Below are positions 59,577-64,000 of a stretch of 64,000 nt of DNA, in pieces. Where the stretch lies: assembly GCF_023715895.1 (NCBI RefSeq), contig NZ_JAMBOO010000011.1, forward strand, positions 1-64,000, read 5' to 3'. Source of the stretch: Domibacillus indicus (lineage in GTDB: Bacteria > Bacillota > Bacilli > Bacillales > Domibacillaceae). Position 1 is the stretch's first letter; each line of letters opens with the position of its first letter. The notes beneath the pieces are model-generated. The model ran no database searches. It worked only from the letters and a program-made list of their open reading frames with translations, and was not told where the DNA came from. The translations under genes were made by a program, and so were the position numbers.

Positions 59577-60224
59577 TTACTTCTTTTCCAGCAAAACAAA
59601 ATCTTTGAATGAGAATAAAGCGGCTGTTACTGCTGCGCCTGCTGCCGGCTCTTCTTCCTCTTCTTCTTCCAGTCCTAGCACGTCAATTTCTTCTACCGGC
59701 TCTGCTGCTTCTGCTTCTGCGCTGTAAGAAACAGCATTAAAAACAACTTTTGCATCAGGATCCTTACTGATGACTGTGATGCGAATTTCAAATGAAAGAA
59801 CCGGTGTTGCCATAGGACCGCCATTTAGTAAGTCTGCAAAAAAGTGCTGCGTCTGATGGCATGGAATTTTCGTTTTTTCTGCCGGCATGACCGGTACAGC
59901 CATCGCTTTCATTGGAACAGCCATACCAACAGGTGTAGTCATAAGTCCAGCAGAAATAGCCGGGTCGCCCCAGTTCAATACTTCTACTTTCACCTGTACA
60001 GAATCTTTGTCAAAGTTTGTGGCAGATACCCATAGTTCTTGGGCGACCTGAGCCCCTGCTGCCGCATTCGAAATAGGCCCCGTCGTATATACTTTTTTGT
60101 GTTTTTGCTTTTTACACTCCATATCCTTTTCCTCCTTTTTATAATAATAGGCATTGCAACGTTTGCAATTTTTCACCTTATCGTCATTCTTAGACTTGCA
60201 ATGATAACATTTCCAACTACCCAT
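59577..60224 (-). CDS. Protein with RanBP2-type zinc finger and acidic C-terminal tail
   Basis: A 215-aa protein that I do not recognise as a whole. Residues 4-23 (WKCYHCKSKNDDKVKNCKRC) fit W-x-C-x2-C-x3-N-x6-C-x2-C, the RanBP2-type zinc-finger pattern. A beta-rich domain follows (about 45-175; ELWVSATNFDKDSVQVKVEVLNWGDPAI, FEIRITVISKDPDAKVVFNAVSY), then an acidic run of seven Glu (about 187-193) and an Ala/Gly-rich end. ATG 60224 has GGAGGGGG upstream; an internal ATG at 60122 with AAGGAGG 8 nt ahead could give a 181-aa form without the finger. A sigma-K-like promoter precedes it. Its place between the two mnx arms suggests a spore-surface or metal-binding role (inference). Confidence 0.65.
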   Translation of the reverse strand: MGSWKCYHCKSKNDDKVKNCKRCNAYYYKKEEKDMECKKQKHKKVYTTGPISNAAAGAQVAQELWVSATNFDKDSVQVKVEVLNWGDPAISAGLMTTPVGMAVPMKAMAVPVMPAEKTKIPCHQTQHFFADLLNGGPMATPVLSFEIRITVISKDPDAKVVFNAVSYSAEAEAAEPVEEIDVLGLEEEEEEEPAAGAAVTAALFSFKDFVLLEKK

Positions 60225-60273
60225 GTATTCGTTAACCCCCTCCCTATTTATTCCAAGTTTTTTCTTGGTTCTA

Positions 60274-60302
60274 TATCGTATGAACGTACTTACAGCCCCG
60301 TA
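60274..60302 (-). promoter_or_regulatory. Sigma-K-like promoter of the zinc-finger gene
   Basis: On the - strand AC, 17 nt, CATACGATA matches the sigma-K pattern (mACm, 16-17 nt, CATAnnnTA) exactly in the -10. The mnx operon of Bacillus SG-1 is expressed in the mother cell late in sporulation from a sigma-K-type promoter. Confidence 0.5.
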
Positions 60303-60451
60303 TAATGCATCTAACCATTTTTACTGATTTTTTAAAGTTAATCACTCAGCAGAGTACAAAAAACAACCTGCTGTCCTCGATGTTTTTTATAAGAATAATC
60401 ATTCTGCGTGTACATATACATTTTCTGTAGTTTGGCATAAGGGGGAACATA

Positions 60452-61210
60452 ATGAAAACCCATATGAGATTTGATCAATACCTTTCCGCATTGCTCGAAA
60501 AAAGAAAACAGGAACCGCGAACTGAAAGCAAAACAGACGAAACAAAAGAAAGATTCAGCTCTCCTGCTGGAGCAGCGCCTACAGAAGAAATACGCTTGTT
60601 TACTGAATACAAAGAACAGGCGAATCTGCTGCAGATCGCAAAATTTGCTCCTCAAAAAAGAAAGTTTTTAATACTGAAAAAATTCTTTAAGATGAGACGA
60701 AATCAGCAGGTAATCGTTTTTCTGAAAAACAGTAGGCAAGTTGTTGAAACAACGGGCAAAGTGAATGCGGTTGGCCGTGATTTTGTGATGCTCACAAATG
60801 CAAAAGAGCGGATTTGGATTCCTTTTCAAGCAATTGAATCCGCTAATATTCCAACAGGTATTCCTCTTTATTCCACTACCCACCAAAACCTTATTTATGA
60901 TAATCAGCTAAAACAGCGTTTACTTTCCAATTTTGGTGAGACCGTTGCCGCGAGAGATGTACTCATTCAGCAGTTTTACGAGGAAACACTTTTAACAAAT
61001 TTGAATTCCTGGAAGTACTTATGGGTGAAGGTCGAGACTGAAAAAAAAACTTTATTCGGAAAAATGAAGGATACGGACAGCCAAACTCTCCGTCTATCTT
61101 TTTGGAAGGAAAAGCACGAAATTGAGATTGCGCATATTGTTACAATTCAAAGCATACGTTACATAAGTCTATTTCCATTAATTGTAACAAGGCTTTCCCG
61201 AATATTTTAA
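60452..61210 (+). CDS. Unknown protein with two SH3-like repeats, candidate MnxD
   Basis: A 252-aa basic protein without recognised family. After a charged, probably unfolded N-terminus (about 1-50) it has two related beta-barrel-like stretches: QVIVFLKNSRQVVETTGKVN to RIWIPFQAIESANI (about 85-135) and YLWVKVETEKKTLFGKMKDT to EIEIAHIVTIQSI (about 189-235). The same pattern occurs in the two downstream small proteins. ATG 60452 with AAGGGGGA upstream. It starts the plus-strand arm ahead of the mnxE/F/G-like genes, the place of mnxD in Bacillus SG-1. Confidence 0.6.
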   Translation: MKTHMRFDQYLSALLEKRKQEPRTESKTDETKERFSSPAGAAPTEEIRLFTEYKEQANLLQIAKFAPQKRKFLILKKFFKMRRNQQVIVFLKNSRQVVETTGKVNAVGRDFVMLTNAKERIWIPFQAIESANIPTGIPLYSTTHQNLIYDNQLKQRLLSNFGETVAARDVLIQQFYEETLLTNLNSWKYLWVKVETEKKTLFGKMKDTDSQTLRLSFWKEKHEIEIAHIVTIQSIRYISLFPLIVTRLSRIF

Positions 61211-61289
61211 GTGAATGTGTTCCCCATTTCTCACTGCCTCAGCCTTCACATGTCTTGCCTGCGGATTCTTTTAGTAAAGGAGAGATAGA

Positions 61290-61823
61290 ATGAGCAACAA
61301 ACGGGATGAGAAAGAAAAACAAGATGAAAACCTAATTGCCGCGGAAAATGAAAATACGAATAAAGAACTTGAGATATCAGAGGACAACACGGAAGAAAAG
61401 GAACATGCAGCAGAACAAGGAAACGATAAAAAAGAGGATGAGGAAAAAGACCGCGAGGAGCAAGAAGAAGAAGAAGAAGAAGAAGAAGAAGAGGATGAGG
61501 AAGACGATGAGGAAGACGATGAGGAAGATGAAGACGACGAAGACGATGATGAATTTTTTGAAGAATTGACCACTTTGATAGGCCAAAGTGTATTAATTAT
61601 TACCGAAGCGTCTCAACTAAATTTGCTTGGCCAGACATTCAGACCTATTTTTTGCGGACCGATTGTTGAAGTGGAAAGAAGCCACCTGACGATTGATCCG
61701 GTCACCATTAAAATTTTGAATGCACCATTTTTCCAGTTTCCGCTGCCGCTGTCCATTCCTTTTGAAAAAATTGCCCAGCTGACGCCTTGTTTTGATTGCA
61801 GTGAGCGGTTTCCGCTTATTTAA
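61290..61823 (+). CDS. mnxE: MnxE-like small subunit with long acidic N-terminal extension
   Basis: A 177-aa protein in two parts. Residues 1-55 are charged, residues about 55-93 are almost all Glu and Asp, and residues about 94-177 form a small domain (LTTLIGQSVLIITEASQL to PFFQFPLPLSIPFEKIAQLT) with two closing Cys (CFDCS). The domain size and place (next to the MnxF-like gene and the oxidase) match MnxE, a small subunit of the MnxEFG complex of Bacillus PL-12. The acidic extension is unusual and could bind Mn(II) or other cations. RBS AAAGGAGAG. Confidence 0.68.
   Translation: MSNKRDEKEKQDENLIAAENENTNKELEISEDNTEEKEHAAEQGNDKKEDEEKDREEQEEEEEEEEEEDEEDDEEDDEEDEDDEDDDEFFEELTTLIGQSVLIITEASQLNLLGQTFRPIFCGPIVEVERSHLTIDPVTIKILNAPFFQFPLPLSIPFEKIAQLTPCFDCSERFPLI
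61461..61556 (+). repeat. GAA/GAG/GAT triplet tract inside mnxE-like gene
   Basis: About ten perfect GAA triplets (near 61463-61493) followed by mixed GAG/GAT/GAC codons. Changes in triplet number would lengthen or shorten the acidic run without a frameshift. Confidence 0.75.
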
Positions 61824-61850
61824 AATCAGGAAGAAAGGAAGTGTAAAAAA

Positions 61851-62147
61851 ATGACGCCTAGATCTTCCGGTTTAAATGACCATAACGGTATGCATGATGC
61901 TGCGCTGGTGGAACACTTCAGGGCAGCCATTGGCCAGAGGGCTTTTCTACTGACTCCTTCTTATCCCTTTATGTTTATCGGTGAAATTGTTTCCTTGATA
62001 GGAGACCAGGTAGAGCTTGCAGTCGAAACGACCCACTTTGCTCAGCTGGAAAACCGAAATTGGCTCATTCATATTCATAATATCGAAGTGTTTTATATCG
62101 AGTTTCCTGGCGATCCGCGCATCCCAGAGTTAAATGACATGCTGTAA
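61851..62147 (+). CDS. mnxF: MnxF-like small subunit
   Basis: A 98-aa small protein with the pattern HFRAAIGQRAFLLTPSYPFMFI, GEIVSLIGDQVELAVETTHF, then LENRNWLIHIHNIEVFYIEF, fitting the small barrel-like MnxF subunit of the MnxEFG complex, which oxidises Mn(II) with the MnxG subunit. His pairs (HIH) could bind copper. RBS GAAAGGAAG. It ends 14 nt before the mnxG-like start. Confidence 0.75.
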   Translation: MTPRSSGLNDHNGMHDAALVEHFRAAIGQRAFLLTPSYPFMFIGEIVSLIGDQVELAVETTHFAQLENRNWLIHIHNIEVFYIEFPGDPRIPELNDML

Positions 62148-62161
62148 CGAGGAGGAAAACG

Positions 62162-64000
62162 ATGATACGTCGTTATCATGTAGTCGCGATTCCCATCCGG
62201 ATGGTGGTAAACAATTTTGGCGACCATAACCCTGATGGACAGATGTATGTGTTAAAGGAAAATGAAGCAAAGATAAAAGAGCTGATCCGCAAAAACCCTT
62301 TTACCCCGGTAGACCTGGTGCAGCCGCTGACAATCAGGGCGAACGAAGGGGATACTGTCGAAATTCTCTTTGAAAATCAGCTTCCTTTTGCAGCGGGCAT
62401 GCATTTTCAAGATATTGATTATAATGTGCTGACCTCAGACGGAGCCAATGTCGGCTTTAATCCGAGCTCACTGGCTGAATGCGGTGAAAAGCTTCTGTAC
62501 AAGCTGGAGGCTACGTATGAAGGAATTTGCTTTTTCACCGATGTCGGCAACGTATCGAGTACCGAAGAAGGCTCCAGTATCCAGGGCCTTTTCGGTACTC
62601 TGCTCGTTGAAAAAAGAGGCTCCTGGTGGACCGACCCCGTAACAGGCGGGCCGATCAACAGCGGCGTGTTCGCGGATATTCACAACCCTTTTCTTCCCTC
62701 CTTCCGTGAGTATGCATGGTTTTTCCATGATGAAATGGAAGTCGATGATTTAACGGGCAACCGGCCGCTTAACCCGATGACCAATCAGGAAGCTGAATCG
62801 TTTCACGGTGTTAACTACCGATATGAACCGCTTCATAACCGCCTAAAGCTGATAGAAGAAGGTGTTGTATCTCCCGAGGTTGAAGGGGAAGAAGTTCATC
62901 ACGATTCCTGGATGTTCGGTGATCCTGCAACGCCTATTTTGCGCGGGTACCGGGATGACCCGGCTACTATCCGCCTTATTCATGCGGCTTCAAAAGAAAC
63001 ACACGTCTTTCACTACCATGCGCACCAATGGCTGAGAGATCCAAGTAACGTTCAGTCTGAAATCGTGGATGCGCAGGCGATCAGTCCGCAATCCCACTAC
63101 AGCGTTCAGCCTTTATACGGACTTGGAAGTCTGCCTGGTACAATCGGGGATGTGATTATTCACTGCCACCTGTATCCACATTTTGAAGCCGGCATGTGGG
63201 GGATGAACCGGATTTTTGATACATTGCAGGACGGGAGCCAATGCTACCCAAATGGCAAACCCATTGCACCGCTTCAGCCGCTGCCGGACCGCCCTTGTCC
63301 GCCGCGCCCAACAAAAGAAAGACCGGGATTCCCGAACTTCATTCCCGGAAAAGTCGGCTGCAAGGCACCCCGCCCTCCTCTCGGCATTGTCGGCGGCCGC
63401 GAAATGACCGAGCTTGAGAAAAATGCCGCTGTCCCGAATGCAAGGCCGGGAGCTGTTTTTGTAGATCCGTGCATGAATAACCCGGTTGTTGTCGAGTTTA
63501 ATATATCCGTCATTGAAATGCCGATCGTTTATAACAAACAAGGCTGGTATGACCCAAAAGGCAGATTCTATGTACTGGATGAAGACCTGGATGACGTGCT
63601 TTCCGGAAAAAAAGAACCTGAACCGCTTGTTTTGCATGTACCAGCCGGCACCTGCATCCGAATCAACTTTACGAATCGGCTGCCTCATATTTTGGATGGC
63701 GACGCTTTTCAGCTGGTGACCCGGACCTATGAGGTCGGTTTCCACATTCATTTCGTAAAATTCGATGTTCTTGTATGTGACGGCGCTAACGTAGGCTGGA
63801 ATTATGACAGCTCTGTTTTGCCAAATGAAACTGCCCGGTATGAGTATTTTGCCGATACGGAATTAAAAGCCTTTTTCGTTCATGACCATTTGTTTCCTGT
63901 TTCTCATCAGCAGCATGGCATTTTTGGAACGATTATTGTACAGCCGCGCTTTTCTCAGTTTTTGGATTCTAAAACAGGCGAAGAAACGGATCAGGGAGCC
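62162..64000 (+). CDS. mnxG: Multicopper oxidase MnxG-like, partial (N-terminal 613 aa)
   Basis: An open frame of 613 codons running off the right edge with no stop. It starts at ATG 62162 with GAGGAGG 6 nt upstream. The N-terminus MIRRYHVVAIPIRMVVNNFG begins a cupredoxin array. The first copper centre shows HVFHYHAHQW (281-290) and HCHLYPHFEAGM (334-345), which fits the type 1/trinuclear motif HCHxxxHxxxxM. A second cupredoxin repeat has FHIHFVKFD and FVHDHLFPVSHQQHGIFG, where Asp replaces the Cys of HCH, so this copy probably lacks a type 1 copper. Known MnxG (about 1,200 aa, six cupredoxin domains) oxidises Mn(II) to Mn(IV) on spores; the rest of this gene should hold further domains. Confidence 0.85.
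   Translation, partial: MIRRYHVVAIPIRMVVNNFGDHNPDGQMYVLKENEAKIKELIRKNPFTPVDLVQPLTIRANEGDTVEILFENQLPFAAGMHFQDIDYNVLTSDGANVGFNPSSLAECGEKLLYKLEATYEGICFFTDVGNVSSTEEGSSIQGLFGTLLVEKRGSWWTDPVTGGPINSGVFADIHNPFLPSFREYAWFFHDEMEVDDLTGNRPLNPMTNQEAESFHGVNYRYEPLHNRLKLIEEGVVSPEVEGEEVHHDSWMFGDPATPILRGYRDDPATIRLIHAASKETHVFHYHAHQWLRDPSNVQSEIVDAQAISPQSHYSVQPLYGLGSLPGTIGDVIIHCHLYPHFEAGMWGMNRIFDTLQDGSQCYPNGKPIAPLQPLPDRPCPPRPTKERPGFPNFIPGKVGCKAPRPPLGIVGGREMTELEKNAAVPNARPGAVFVDPCMNNPVVVEFNISVIEMPIVYNKQGWYDPKGRFYVLDEDLDDVLSGKKEPEPLVLHVPAGTCIRINFTNRLPHILDGDAFQLVTRTYEVGFHIHFVKFDVLVCDGANVGWNYDSSVLPNETARYEYFADTELKAFFVHDHLFPVSHQQHGIFGTIIVQPRFSQFLDSKTGEETDQGA

Noticed and set aside
60340-60445. Sigma-K promoter for the plus-strand mnxD-G arm
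   Set aside because: CATATACAT occurs near 60413 but without an AC at the right distance, so I cannot support it.
61271-61573. Poly-Ser minus-strand frame
   Set aside because: Antisense of the GAA/GAT acidic tract in the mnxE-like gene; low complexity and no start signal.

Overview
The window is a chromosomal segment of a low-to-mid GC, spore-forming member of the Bacillaceae. The gene order guaA, pbuG, yebE-yebG, purEKBCSQLFMNHD, yerA-yerB-yerC, pcrB-pcrA-ligA-camS(yerH), gatCAB, dgkB, rlmCD follows the purine/yer region of Bacillus subtilis, interrupted by lineage-specific blocks. Strong AGGAGG-type ribosome binding sites, TATAAT promoters, T-tailed terminators, two guanine-type purine riboswitches, PurR-box-like sites and candidate sigma-B promoters all fit this group. 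I see no rRNA, tRNA, CRISPR array, insertion sequence or prophage gene.

Layout. 0.1-4.2 kb: an RNase J, then a divergent pair of sensor-type proteins (XylR_N/V4R-STAS and MEDS). 4.2-15.3 kb: rlmCD, a 2,3-butanediol dehydrogenase, a sigma-B-type general stress gene (ydaG-like), a heterodimeric ABC exporter (yfiBC-like), a MarR-MFS pair with a visible operator, dgkB and a thioredoxin-like gene. 15.4-19.2 kb: argCBD (no argJ) and a monoacylglycerol-lipase-like esterase. 19.4-34.6 kb: gatCAB, aceA, a ZIP metal transporter, camS, ligA, pcrA, pcrB, yerC, yerB, yerA. 34.8-47.7 kb: the complete twelve-gene purine operon with PurR-like boxes, a promoter and a guanine riboswitch. 47.7-56.3 kb: yebG, yebE, ptsG with a GlcT-type leader, glcT, riboswitch-controlled pbuG, guaA, nadE and a DUF1540 gene. 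56.4-57.9 kb: a flavin oxidoreductase and an OsmC protein.

The most striking part is 57.9-64.0 kb. It looks like the manganese-oxidation (mnx) locus known from marine Bacillus spores: a Sco-type protein (MnxC-like), two small membrane proteins, three small proteins with a shared beta-barrel-like pattern (MnxD/E/F-like), and a giant multicopper oxidase (MnxG-like) that runs off the right edge. Here the locus is split into two divergent arms around a gene for a protein with a RanBP2-type zinc finger and an acidic tail, preceded by a sigma-K-like promoter. The MnxE-like protein carries a long Glu/Asp tract. This points to Mn(II) oxidation on the spore surface by a variant Mnx machinery.

The genes join up in several ways. 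Guanine level is read by at least two riboswitches controlling synthesis (pur operon) and uptake (pbuG), with guaA next door. Glucose uptake has its antiterminator beside it. YerA-YerB-YerC and PcrB-PcrA-LigA form the usual conserved block. Two putative sigma-B promoters, a V4R-STAS protein and the OsmC/flavin oxidoreductase pair suggest general-stress inputs spread through the accessory parts.
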